Below, one piece after another: positions 8,509-16,663 of a DNA stretch of 64,000 nt (position 1 is its first letter; each line of letters starts with the position of its first letter). The stretch is taken from positions 186,001-250,000 of the forward strand of contig JAXLVN010000004.1 of assembly GCA_046328995.1 (NCBI GenBank), read 5' to 3'. The position numbers and the translations under genes were made by a program. The notes below the pieces were generated by a model. It was given only the letters and a program-made list of their open reading frames with translations. It searched no databases and was not told where the DNA came from. The DNA is from JADJXV01 sp046328995. GTDB taxonomy: Bacteria; Bacteroidota; Ignavibacteria; Kapaibacteriales; UBA961.

Positions 8509-8670
8509 GAAGTTGTTTAGGATTTTCAACGGAGAGCGAAACATTGCTTTACTTCCATAGTTGAGGGCGGCTAAGACGCCTGTTTTTCGTTTGGAAATAC
8601 AGCATACCGGTCATAGTCAGCATGTTTTCTACCCCAAAAATCGGCTCTAAAAATAATCCTAAACAACTTC
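8509..8670. mobile_element. MITE-like element with 16-bp terminal inverted repeats
   Basis: GAAGTTGTTTAGGATT at 8509-8524 is exactly inverted at 8655-8670, bounding 162 bp without a usable reading frame. Size, perfect termini and location in a gene-poor AT-rich patch fit a non-autonomous transposon remnant. No clear target-site duplication is visible, only AAA on each side, and I cannot name the parent insertion sequence. The non-coding stretch 8484-8744 holds nothing else I can identify. Confidence 0.4.
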
Positions 8671-8744
8671 AAAGTAAAAAAACTGGTAATACAACTGTTT
8701 GTCAACTGTTAAAAGCAAAAGGAAAATAAAAAATACATTTAATA

Positions 8745-8987
8745 TTAACTAATTGTAAAGAAAGCTGCTTGAAAGTAAAGCAAACCAATTAACACATGCT
8801 CAGATACAACGGGTATGAATTTAGAATATCGAACGTCGAAAACTAATACCAGAAACACAAAAAGAACAGAACAAAACAGCCAATAAAATGCGTTTGCCAA
8901 AAGTAGGGCAATTGTCCTAAATTTGAACATAGAAATTCTAATAAACAATTGTACTAAACTGAACAATCGTTTTTCGAATTTCCACAT
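8745..8987 (-). CDS. possible small membrane protein
   Basis: An 80-aa frame with two hydrophobic spans (about residues 25-48 and 60-79), opening MWKFEKRLFSLVQLFIRISM. It has no recognised family and no coupled neighbour, and AT-rich DNA easily yields hydrophobic frames by chance. Kept because its composition suits a two-helix membrane protein and it fills an otherwise empty interval. Confidence 0.25.
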   Translation of the reverse strand: MWKFEKRLFSLVQLFIRISMFKFRTIALLLANAFYWLFCSVLFVFLVLVFDVRYSKFIPVVSEHVLIGLLYFQAAFFTIS

Positions 8988-9080
8988 TCGGCAAGCTCCA
9001 AAACGTTGGTGATAATCAACAGTGATAAAGCGAAGAGTTGTAATTGTGATTTAAATTCGGATAATTTTAACACGCAGAGA

Positions 9081-9614
9081 ATGTGTCAATATATCAACAT
9101 CATCGTACCAACAGATATCAAACTTGACAAAATCAAGCTATTGCTGACAAAGCACGGACTTGGTAGCCGACCTTTCCAGAATAATTTCATTCTCCGACAA
9201 ATTGCTAAAGGAGGACAACTAGTAAATACTACAGCCAACAATTGTGATTGTAGTTCTGTGATTGGATCTGCAGCTCGTTCAGCACATAGTGATGTTCAAT
9301 TAACTGATATTGAAAGGCTTAAACGTAAGGGCTGGAGTGAAAAGAAAATCAAAAAGTGGGTTGAAAACAAGGCAAAAACAAACACGCAAATTAAAGAGTG
9401 GGACAGGGAGCGTGACCAATGGACAATGTTTTTGGAAGAAGCAATGAAGGAAAATAACATTGGTAAGCTTGGGCTTTTCATTCATTGGTATAATGGCAAC
9501 ATGGAAGATGAAGAAGTACTATTTAATCGTAAAGAAAAGGTATCGTTAATGACATTCAAGGATGACACATTGGACAAGCTTAAGTACGATATACTTTATG
9601 AGGTTATTCCATAG
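9081..9614 (+). CDS. conserved hypothetical protein with CDC motif
   Basis: A 177-aa protein of unknown function. I prefer the ATG at 9081 (MCQYINIIVPTDIKLDKIK) over the upstream TTG/GTG at 9006-9009. Short proteins I recall that begin with a Cys-containing MC-x-(F/Y) strand, then a VP turn and later an NCDCSS-like segment, start at this point; here that segment is near residue 57 (NNCDCSSVIG). The middle is very rich in Lys and Glu (about residues 78-110) and likely forms a long helix. The Cys pair could bind metal or form a disulfide, but this is untested. AT-rich like its left neighbours. Confidence 0.6.
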   Translation: MCQYINIIVPTDIKLDKIKLLLTKHGLGSRPFQNNFILRQIAKGGQLVNTTANNCDCSSVIGSAARSAHSDVQLTDIERLKRKGWSEKKIKKWVENKAKTNTQIKEWDRERDQWTMFLEEAMKENNIGKLGLFIHWYNGNMEDEEVLFNRKEKVSLMTFKDDTLDKLKYDILYEVIP

Positions 9615-9790
9615 AACAGAATAAATTAATACACCGTACTATACAAATGCTGACGAAAAATCCAGTATTCGCAATCAAGAGGGGACGATAGCAGAGGTTC
9701 ATGCTTTGCAAATACTTCCATCCAAGGTGGCACTCCGGTACCCGAAAGATGGTTTAGCGACCCAAGTTTCCACACATTGTGCGCCTCTCC

Positions 9791-10600
9791 TCACCGCTCC
9801 AACTTCTTCGCTTCATTCCAAATTTCATCCATCTCGGCGAGAGTCATGTCGTTCATACGGCGGCCTTGTTCGCTTGCTTTTTGCTCGATGTATTGAAAGC
9901 GTTTCGTGAATTTTTGATTGGTTGCCTGCACGGCGTCTTCGGCAATAAACTTCTCAAAACGGGCGGCATTGACGAGGGCGAACATAAAATCGCCGAATTC
10001 TTCCTTCGACTTTTCAGGATTATTGGCGGCGATTTCGACACGGAGTTCGGTGAATTCTTCCTCGACTTTTGCCCAGACGTCTTCTTTTTTGTCCCAGTCG
10101 AACCCCACATTCGCGGCTTTTTCCTGAATTCTCTGCGCCCGGAGAAGGGCCGGGAGGTGTTTCGGTACGCCTTCGAGAGTCGAGGTGCGACCTTCTTTCA
10201 TCTTGAGCGCTTCCCAATTTTGCAATACTTCATCTTCGCCGCTAACAGACGTATCACCAAAGACATGCGGATGCCGATGCACGAGCTTGGCGAATACTTT
10301 TTCAATAACAGTGCGCAGCGAAAATGCGCCGCGCTCCTCAGCCATGACCGAGTGCATGACCACGTGCAGCAGCAAGTCGCCGAGTTCTTTGGAGAATTCC
10401 TCATCATCTCCCTTTTCAATCGCTTCTAAGGTCTCGTACGACTCTTCAATGAGCAAGTGCGAGATAGAAGCATGCGTTTGCTTCCTATCCCACGGGCACT
10501 CGGCGCGGAGAATACGCACCAGCTCGTCGAAGGCAACAAAATGATCGGCAAGCAGGTCAGGATTTTCGACAACAGGCACAGGAGTTTTGGAGGAATTCAT
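9791..10600 (-). CDS. mazG: nucleoside triphosphate pyrophosphohydrolase MazG
   Basis: All-alpha NTP pyrophosphatase that hydrolyses NTPs, including aberrant nucleotides, to NMP and pyrophosphate. At 269 aa it has the two-domain MazG length. Seen: LVRILRAECPWDRKQTHASI near residues 27-46, then the metal-binding EExxE-type segments (LIEESYETLEAI and EFSKELGDLLLHVVMHS), and a second MazG repeat with KVEEEFTEL and KEEFGDFMFALVNAAR. A TATTTTCG box (one change from TAnnTTTG) lies about 60 bp upstream at 10659-10666. A long open frame on the other strand (9779-10429) is a shadow of this gene. Confidence 0.93.
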   Translation of the reverse strand: MNSSKTPVPVVENPDLLADHFVAFDELVRILRAECPWDRKQTHASISHLLIEESYETLEAIEKGDDEEFSKELGDLLLHVVMHSVMAEERGAFSLRTVIEKVFAKLVHRHPHVFGDTSVSGEDEVLQNWEALKMKEGRTSTLEGVPKHLPALLRAQRIQEKAANVGFDWDKKEDVWAKVEEEFTELRVEIAANNPEKSKEEFGDFMFALVNAARFEKFIAEDAVQATNQKFTKRFQYIEQKASEQGRRMNDMTLAEMDEIWNEAKKLER

Positions 10601-10658
10601 ACGCGCAGAAGAAGAATAATGGATGAAAGAATGTACTCACGGATAATCATTCGCGCCG

Positions 10659-10666
10659 CGAAAATA
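10659..10666 (-). promoter_or_regulatory. near-consensus minus-7 box for mazG
   Basis: On the minus strand this reads TATTTTCG, one base away from TAnnTTTG, and it lies 58 bp upstream of the mazG ATG. Confidence 0.35.
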
Positions 10667-10801
10667 CGGATATTTGATGGGTTGTGGGGTATGGAGTGCG
10701 GGTAGCGAGCGGTGGGAGGAGGGTTTGATTGAATTACGGAGCTATTACCATGCTAGAGTATCGAACAACCATTTCACTCGCAAGTATTTACAATTAGCTG
10801 A

Positions 10802-12274
10802 CTATTTATAATGCTCGTAAAATTTGTTCTTGAATATCTCCTCAGGGTCATATTTTCGTTTGAGTCTGAAAAACTCTTCGCCTTGAGGATAGATAATTCT
10901 AAATGTTTCTCTGTCAATATGCAACCTGTAGGGTAAGTAATAGGTTCCTTCCATTTTTTTCGCAATTTCCGCTAATTGTTTGGTGAGCTTTTTCATTTCC
11001 TCTTCGTCTTTTGTGTTCTTCTTTTGGTTGAATAAAAACACGAATCCAAAAACATTTTCCCGCGCATAATTCAAATAGCTGTCATTATCTTTGTAAACGT
11101 CTCGTATTGTTATATTTAGCAAATCAATATACCTATTAGGGAGAACCGTCTTGAGCTCATTGATGTACTGATTAAAATGTCGTTCCGGGATAAAGTATTC
11201 CTGTAAAATATCAGTAGAACTCGTGTCTTTATTCTCAATGAGAGTTACGTTTTCATTTAACAATTCATTTCTTGTAAAAGATTCATTGGCGGACAGCTTG
11301 CCCATGCTTGTTTCTAAATCCCAGCGTAATCGTTTGCCATACTCACTATTGACGGAATTTCGAAATACCAGTCGTTTAACTTCGAGTGATTGTTGATTCG
11401 GCGGACTTAGTTTTTTGGAAAGTGGAATGGCCGAAGAAGTAAACACGTTGAGAGTTGCTTTTTCGAGGAAATTCTTGCTGGAAATGTTGAGCCGACCAAA
11501 GACAAGTTTGGCATCCTTATTTTCGGATCCCTTTTCCTTGAAATAGGTAAGATATTCAGAAGACATACAGTTGTAAAGATTGAAATTTAGGTTTTCATTT
11601 TCAACTACTCTGAGCTGAATATCCAAAACAATCCCAAATAGTCCATAACCGCCAAGTACCAAACTAAATAGCTCGGAATTTTCAGTACGGCTGCAATTCA
11701 ATATTTCTCCTTGAGGGTTCATGAGTGTAAATGACAATACACTCGAAGAAATAGGGGGAGAATTTTTTTGCCAACCGTGTCCATTCACACTTATAGAACC
11801 ACCTATTGAAAATGAACTGAATGCCTGCATTACAGCAATTGATTTATGGAATTTATCAAGATAGTTGATGGCGTCTTCCCATAATGCACCCGAACCAATG
11901 GTGAGAATATTATTGATGGTATCGAGTTGCATGTCTTTGTAGGGTCTCATGTTTAAGACTATTCCGTTCGGATACATGGTATGTCCGCCCATGCTATGCT
12001 TTGCTCCGGCAATTGAAATTGGGATGTGCTTGATTCTTGAATAGTTGAGGATTTCTTTCAGTTGCCTGATAATTTCAACTTTTGAGTTCGGAACGTCAAT
12101 TATAGAGTCAATTTTTGTTAGATTTAAGCCGCTGGCATCGTTCGTGTATCCTCGTGGAGTTTGGATGTTTACGTTGTCTTCTTTGAGATATGTTTTTACA
12201 ATATGATAGACAGGAATGGAGATGAAGACAATGACTACTAGCGCCAGCACGTATAAAATGTGTTTCTTTTTCAT
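10802..12274 (-). CDS. FAD-binding oxidoreductase with N-terminal membrane anchor
   Basis: A 490-aa FAD-linked oxidase of the vanillyl-alcohol-oxidase fold (FAD_binding_4 / PCMH), related to aldonolactone oxidases. Seen: a single N-terminal membrane span (KHILYVLALVVIVFISIPVY, about residues 4-23), then the FAD-binding half. That half contains ISIAGAKHSMGGHT near 82-95, a position where related enzymes often have a His joined to flavin, then GSGALWEDAINYLDK and the SIGGSISVNGHGW stretch. The C-terminal part ends with RLKRKYDPEEIFKNKFYEHYK, typical of the family tail. Substrate unknown. The anchor would place the enzyme at the periplasmic face of the inner membrane. Confidence 0.85.
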   Translation of the reverse strand: MKKKHILYVLALVVIVFISIPVYHIVKTYLKEDNVNIQTPRGYTNDASGLNLTKIDSIIDVPNSKVEIIRQLKEILNYSRIKHIPISIAGAKHSMGGHTMYPNGIVLNMRPYKDMQLDTINNILTIGSGALWEDAINYLDKFHKSIAVMQAFSSFSIGGSISVNGHGWQKNSPPISSSVLSFTLMNPQGEILNCSRTENSELFSLVLGGYGLFGIVLDIQLRVVENENLNFNLYNCMSSEYLTYFKEKGSENKDAKLVFGRLNISSKNFLEKATLNVFTSSAIPLSKKLSPPNQQSLEVKRLVFRNSVNSEYGKRLRWDLETSMGKLSANESFTRNELLNENVTLIENKDTSSTDILQEYFIPERHFNQYINELKTVLPNRYIDLLNITIRDVYKDNDSYLNYARENVFGFVFLFNQKKNTKDEEEMKKLTKQLAEIAKKMEGTYYLPYRLHIDRETFRIIYPQGEEFFRLKRKYDPEEIFKNKFYEHYK

Positions 12275-12421
12275 TGTATATGGTTAGTATGAATGGATAT
12301 CTGCATCAATTTGTACTATCTGTTATCCCGTTTTCAGAGCGATAAAAGGGCGAACTGCTCCCATATAGTTCACTGTCTTACCAATAGGTTACTTTTTTGA
12401 GACTGAGCACCGCACTATCCC

Positions 12422-15268
12422 TTATCCGCCCGCCATTCTCCTTCTCCGCTGCCGGTACCATATCCCGAGTCCGAGGAGAATTGCCGTGATGATGGTGCCA
12501 GGTTCACTCATTTGCATCGCTTCTTCGCCCAGATCCAACGATTTATTACTTGCCAGAACCTGCTCTTGTTTTTTCTTTAAAATTGCTTTTTGGGCTTCAT
12601 TTTCGACGACTAAATAAGATGTCACCGGTGTCATTATTTTCGAGATAAAACTATAGCGTACCAAATCGAGCCATTCCTTATCCGATGTCTCGGGATGAAG
12701 AATCTGCGATTGCCATTTTCCTTGCATCATGAGCGCTGAGTGCCAGTTTTTTTCTTTGATATCCTGCTCTAAAACATCAAACCTATCATTGACAAGCACG
12801 ACACTTGCTTGATTATTATCCGGTAGATAGAATTTTTTCCCGGCGACAACATATTCTGCGACAGGATGAGAGAATGAATGTGGCAGCGTGTCGGGCAGCG
12901 GCTCCATCGGATTGGTGAGTAATGAATGGGGCTGCAGGTTGTCCTTTTGATTGGATGAATATGTGTAGAAGCAGTCATTTTCAGGAAATGTCACCCGCAA
13001 ATCCGAGAAGTCTTTATCAATAATTGCCTTGCGAAGGTTGTTCGTAAGAACGACAACAATCGGATACGTCGCGCTGTGGCTACTATACGCATCGAATAAT
13101 GCTGTGCGAATGCCACGGTCAAGATAGAATCCGCCGTCGAAATTTCGCGATTTGTACTGCTGCTGCCAGTCATGTTGCAGAGGAATTGTCGTTGTATAGG
13201 TGTTGACAAAACTTATCTTCGCGTTTGCGGTAAGCGCTTTGTTTGCTTCTGTCACCTGCCTGATTTGTTCCATGAATTCAGCCGTATCGGATGCGTTATT
13301 CTTGGAAATATCGACGATAAAATGCAGGTATGGCGTGCGCTGAATGTGTGGCAATGCATGCTTGTCTTTGGCTGAAATATAGACCACATTGGCAGATTGT
13401 TCATGGCTACCCATTGTGGCAGAAGAAGTTCTGTTTGCCGCACTTTCCGTTTCGGTGCCGAGATGAACGACCGTCGTACCCAGCGTGAAATCTATGGGTT
13501 CTTTATGAATAATCTGAAATCCTGTTTTGCGCACCTCACCCTTGGCGAACGGAAACACACGAAACGCCACCCGATTGTCGGTGAGATAATAGAGAATGCC
13601 GGGGTCTTTCCTTTCATTCCTGATATTCGAAAACACCCACATCGCTGTTTTCTTTTCCGCCAGAATTCCCATTTCTTTTTTGCCATTCACATATAAATAA
13701 TAATCACTTATCCATGCTCCTTCGGGCAGATGTATCGTGGCGGCATATTCAGCAGCCCATGCCATGGTATAGTGATTCGTGATTTCTGCATCTACCCAAC
13801 TCAGCCAGGCGTTCTGCGTGGAATCATACGTACTTCGGGTAGCCAGATGCGAGATTCTCACGCTGTCATTTTGAATATTTTCCGATCTGAATCCGAGTGC
13901 CTCTCCCTCAAAAAACACCTGTTCGATGCTTGCAATCTTGGCATCCGAGAGCGTGAGATTATCCAAGACGAGCCAACTAAAGTAGGAGGATAGATAGGGA
14001 ATTTGACTTCCGAACATTGACCTTCGATTTTTCTCTTTATGGTATTTGACGACGGCGAGTGTCTTTTGCAGGGAGGACTTGTCGATATCGTACTGCTTGG
14101 AATAATCGGGAGTATAGAGGTAGCCGAGTGCTTGGTGGAGGACGATTCGGTCATGCATAAATATTCCGGTGAGGATGAGCGGGATTGTGACAAAACTCAT
14201 GACCGCCGTTATTCCGATGGCAGATTGAGAATAATAACGTTTGAGATACGAGATGTCTTTCGTAAGCTCTTGAATATGCAGGACAAACAGCAGTAGTGGC
14301 GCAAGCAGTAAGAATCCCGTTCCCACGGCAATTACTGCCATCACCGATAGCGGTAGAAATGGCAAAAAGACAAGAAAAAAGTAGAATGAAAAGGCAAACG
14401 TGATGCTGCGCCCGATGAAAAGGAGGATCCTATAGATTTTTTTATCGAGATTCGGCAGGCAAAGGAAAAGACTGTTTATCATTGCCAGCACATAAAACCA
14501 CGGATTCGTAAAGTCGCCGAATATTCCGGAAGCGTTGATCTTAAGCGTCTTGAAGAGCAATCCATTATTCACTGCCAACCCGAGAAGCGGCAGCACAAGT
14601 GTGATAGGAATTTTCCAGAGGAGATGATATTTCTGCCATAGTTCTGCTTTTTTGGTCACGACTATCAGAAGCGCCCGCACTAGGAAAAAGAGAAAGAGTA
14701 ATGTACTGATAATAATCAGGATAATCACTCCATGAACATTGAAATTATCCTCGACATGCTTCCAGAAAGGCAAGATAAGCTGCGTGAAGAGATACCATGA
14801 TACAGGAATAACAAAGGCAGCTAAGAAGCTCTTCCATGCTTCGTGTTTCGTGTCCTCGGGCGTATAATGCGCCACCGTTATAAACAAGGAATAGGCGAGC
14901 GTAGGCATTAAAAATGTACCGGTATAGAGAATAATATCTCCCGAGAACATCCATTGCGGAATCGATGCAGGGATCATGCTTTCAACATGAAATCCAAAGG
15001 CATAGAGAAATCCGATATAACACACCAATGCTGTAATGCCATACCACATCGGCACCGTTTGTTTCTTGATCACCAGCCACATCGCATAGCCGAAATTCAC
15101 AGCACCGAGCACGCCGAGCGCGCTGCCGAATACTCTCCACAGGTAGATGTTCTCTTCGCTTAAGAGACTTTTTATAATTGTAAACTCACCGATACAGAGC
15201 ATAAACAGCACGACAATCGGAAGCGTATTCACGAGGAAAAGCCATTGGGGATTACGTAGGTTTTGCAT
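12422..15268 (-). CDS. MSEP-CTERM membrane protein, probable exosortase K substrate
   Basis: A 948-aa membrane protein. Seen: about ten or more hydrophobic spans in the first 390 residues; then a soluble VIT-like region (about 470-600, with AAEYAATIHLPEGAW and GILAEKKTA); then a von Willebrand A-like stretch starting LHFIVDISKNN near 640; and a C-terminal tail with MSEP at residues 920-923, a hydrophobic helix IITAILLGLGIWY and a basic cluster RQRRRR. The motif, helix and basic-end arrangement is that of PEP-CTERM-type sorting signals. MSEP is the variant I recall as the dedicated target of exosortase K. The gene starts inside the exosortase gene (17-bp overlap), so the two are translated together. 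The protein is probably cut near MSEP; what it does at the cell surface is unknown. Confidence 0.85.
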   Translation of the reverse strand: MQNLRNPQWLFLVNTLPIVVLFMLCIGEFTIIKSLLSEENIYLWRVFGSALGVLGAVNFGYAMWLVIKKQTVPMWYGITALVCYIGFLYAFGFHVESMIPASIPQWMFSGDIILYTGTFLMPTLAYSLFITVAHYTPEDTKHEAWKSFLAAFVIPVSWYLFTQLILPFWKHVEDNFNVHGVIILIIISTLLFLFFLVRALLIVVTKKAELWQKYHLLWKIPITLVLPLLGLAVNNGLLFKTLKINASGIFGDFTNPWFYVLAMINSLFLCLPNLDKKIYRILLFIGRSITFAFSFYFFLVFLPFLPLSVMAVIAVGTGFLLLAPLLLFVLHIQELTKDISYLKRYYSQSAIGITAVMSFVTIPLILTGIFMHDRIVLHQALGYLYTPDYSKQYDIDKSSLQKTLAVVKYHKEKNRRSMFGSQIPYLSSYFSWLVLDNLTLSDAKIASIEQVFFEGEALGFRSENIQNDSVRISHLATRSTYDSTQNAWLSWVDAEITNHYTMAWAAEYAATIHLPEGAWISDYYLYVNGKKEMGILAEKKTAMWVFSNIRNERKDPGILYYLTDNRVAFRVFPFAKGEVRKTGFQIIHKEPIDFTLGTTVVHLGTETESAANRTSSATMGSHEQSANVVYISAKDKHALPHIQRTPYLHFIVDISKNNASDTAEFMEQIRQVTEANKALTANAKISFVNTYTTTIPLQHDWQQQYKSRNFDGGFYLDRGIRTALFDAYSSHSATYPIVVVLTNNLRKAIIDKDFSDLRVTFPENDCFYTYSSNQKDNLQPHSLLTNPMEPLPDTLPHSFSHPVAEYVVAGKKFYLPDNNQASVVLVNDRFDVLEQDIKEKNWHSALMMQGKWQSQILHPETSDKEWLDLVRYSFISKIMTPVTSYLVVENEAQKAILKKKQEQVLASNKSLDLGEEAMQMSEPGTIITAILLGLGIWYRQRRRRMAGG

Positions 15269-15788
15269 TGGAATTTCTATTGGTTAACAATCGATCAGTT
15301 GTATAGTAAATTATAATCAGGAAAGTCAGATGCGTGAGTACGCCGGCGATTTCGTGCAGGAGGAAATGCGGCCTGTCGGATAGGAATCTATTTGCCTCGC
15401 GCTGCACGAGAATTGCAGTCGTAATTCTCGAAGCATTCACGAAAATAGTCAGCAGATACGAGATACCCAGCGCCAGGGGAAGACTCAGTGATTTACGCGC
15501 CGGTCGGTGAGTGGGCCGTAGCAGGACAAAGGTGAGCAGACCAAAGCAGAGAAGCATAAAGTTAAAACCCGAACACGATTTCTCAATCAGAATATTCAGA
15601 CTGCTGTGATAATAGCCGGTATCGGATGCATAGACCGAGTGCGAACCTGTTAGAATGCCGACGACGGTGTCGGTCGGTGCCAGCAAGAAACGCATATCAT
15701 CATTTCCGGCGAATGTATAGCCGAATTTTAGAAGAAGGAAGAGTCCTATTGCAGCAAGATAGTATGGTAAGTTGTTGTGTACTTTCAC
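15252..15788 (-). CDS. xrtK: exosortase K
   Basis: A 178-aa integral membrane transpeptidase-like enzyme of the exosortase/archaeosortase family, short like the K subgroup. Seen: about five hydrophobic spans and the full catalytic set in the usual order, Cys72 in SCSGFNF, Arg121 in NASRIT and His145 in LLHEIAG. Known of the family: it recognises C-terminal PEP-type signals, cleaves after passage across the inner membrane and probably joins the protein to another molecule. Its end overlaps the start of the MSEP-CTERM gene, a one-enzyme, one-target layout. No other sorting tail of this kind is visible in the window. The 99-bp gap to the upstream gene shows no clear promoter box. Confidence 0.9.
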   Translation of the reverse strand: MKVHNNLPYYLAAIGLFLLLKFGYTFAGNDDMRFLLAPTDTVVGILTGSHSVYASDTGYYHSSLNILIEKSCSGFNFMLLCFGLLTFVLLRPTHRPARKSLSLPLALGISYLLTIFVNASRITTAILVQREANRFLSDRPHFLLHEIAGVLTHLTFLIIIYYTTDRLLTNRNSNAKPT

Positions 15789-15887
15789 GATGGTATATGT
15801 TTGGCTGTACAGATTTCGGGGGTAATTGAAATACAGTCGTCACGCCACTATTCAGGCTTTGTTCAACGTTCGAGTGAACACAAACTA

Positions 15888-16310
15888 TCAGTAATTCTCT
15901 TCCATCAACGGAAGTAAACGCGAGTCTTCCAATGCCGCCGTTCTGTGGCCGATACCGCTTAAATATTGTTCATTGCGCGCAAAAGCCATGAAGCTTTCCA
16001 CGCTTTTCTGACGGATGAGGAGTACTGCGTCCCAGCGTTCATTAGGGGGGCCAATGAGAAAATTCCCGCCACTTCCCATAAACACAATTTCACCGCCGGA
16101 TTGTAGTAAGTGTGGCTTGGTGTGTTCGATATACAGCTGATACGCCTTTTCACCGCTGATGGCAACCTCCGGCGCGAGTTCGGGCGTTGCGGAGTAATCG
16201 GCAATTTCACGGAAACGCAGGAGGTTGAGCATGACAACATTTCCTGAAATTTGGCGCATGATAAAGTCGCGTCCGGACTCTTGCGTGGGATGTAAATATG
16301 ATTGTTGCAT
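15888..16310 (-). CDS. DUF1330-like protein
   Basis: A 140-aa protein of the dimeric alpha/beta-barrel type, close to DUF1330. Seen: VVMLNLLRFREIADYS near residues 19-34, then YQLYIEHTKPHLLQSGGEIVF and a late WDAVLLIRQKSVESFMAFA helix, the usual order of strands and helices in this fold. The frame is open from 16475, but the first 55 residues of that version look unstructured and unlike the family, so I choose the internal ATG at 16310. A TATTTTTG box at 16490-16497 would then leave a leader of about 175 nt. Function unknown; it runs in the same direction as xrtK but may be independent. Confidence 0.7.
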   Translation of the reverse strand: MQQSYLHPTQESGRDFIMRQISGNVVMLNLLRFREIADYSATPELAPEVAISGEKAYQLYIEHTKPHLLQSGGEIVFMGSGGNFLIGPPNERWDAVLLIRQKSVESFMAFARNEQYLSGIGHRTAALEDSRLLPLMEENY

Positions 16311-16663
16311 TGTAGTTGTGTGAGAGTATGTGAGTAGGGTTGGCTGCTTGTCGTTCTTCGTGTGTATGATTGCCTGATGCCTGCTTTGTATAGGGAGAAA
16401 GGGACGGTGTAGGGGGCGGATTACCTTGCGGAACCAAGCCCGTGCCATGTCATATCCATCGGAAAAGATTGCCATCTCATCCCGACGTGCAAAAATACAT
16501 ATTTACACATACTTTTCGGTAGCAAATTCAATTGCCTCTGATGAAAGATTACCACTCTACTCTCAATGACGCTAAAAAGTACTCAAGCTCCGGCGATTCA
16601 ACGAATCGAACTTCGCCCCCAATTCACCCCGCACCCGCCATTGCATTTTCCGAAAGACATATT
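16311..16663. other. 353-bp interval between the DUF1330 start and the ABC-F end
   Basis: Apart from the minus-strand promoter box at 16490-16497 and the in-frame extension of the upstream gene (to 16475), I see no gene, strong hairpin or repeat here. Confidence 0.5.
16490..16497 (-). promoter_or_regulatory. TATTTTTG promoter box upstream of the DUF1330 gene
   Basis: The exact TATTTTTG octamer on the minus strand. Transcription would start about 7 nt downstream, near 16483, too close to the ATG at 16475 for normal initiation. This supports the internal start at 16310. Confidence 0.5.

Noticed and set aside
8509..8670. Integron attC site
   Set aside because: The inverted termini lack the paired core sites and central asymmetry of attC, and there is no integrase or cassette array.
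9779..10429. 216-aa plus-strand frame opposite mazG
   Set aside because: Entirely antisense to mazG, whose motifs and start are clear; no domain recognised in the shadow.
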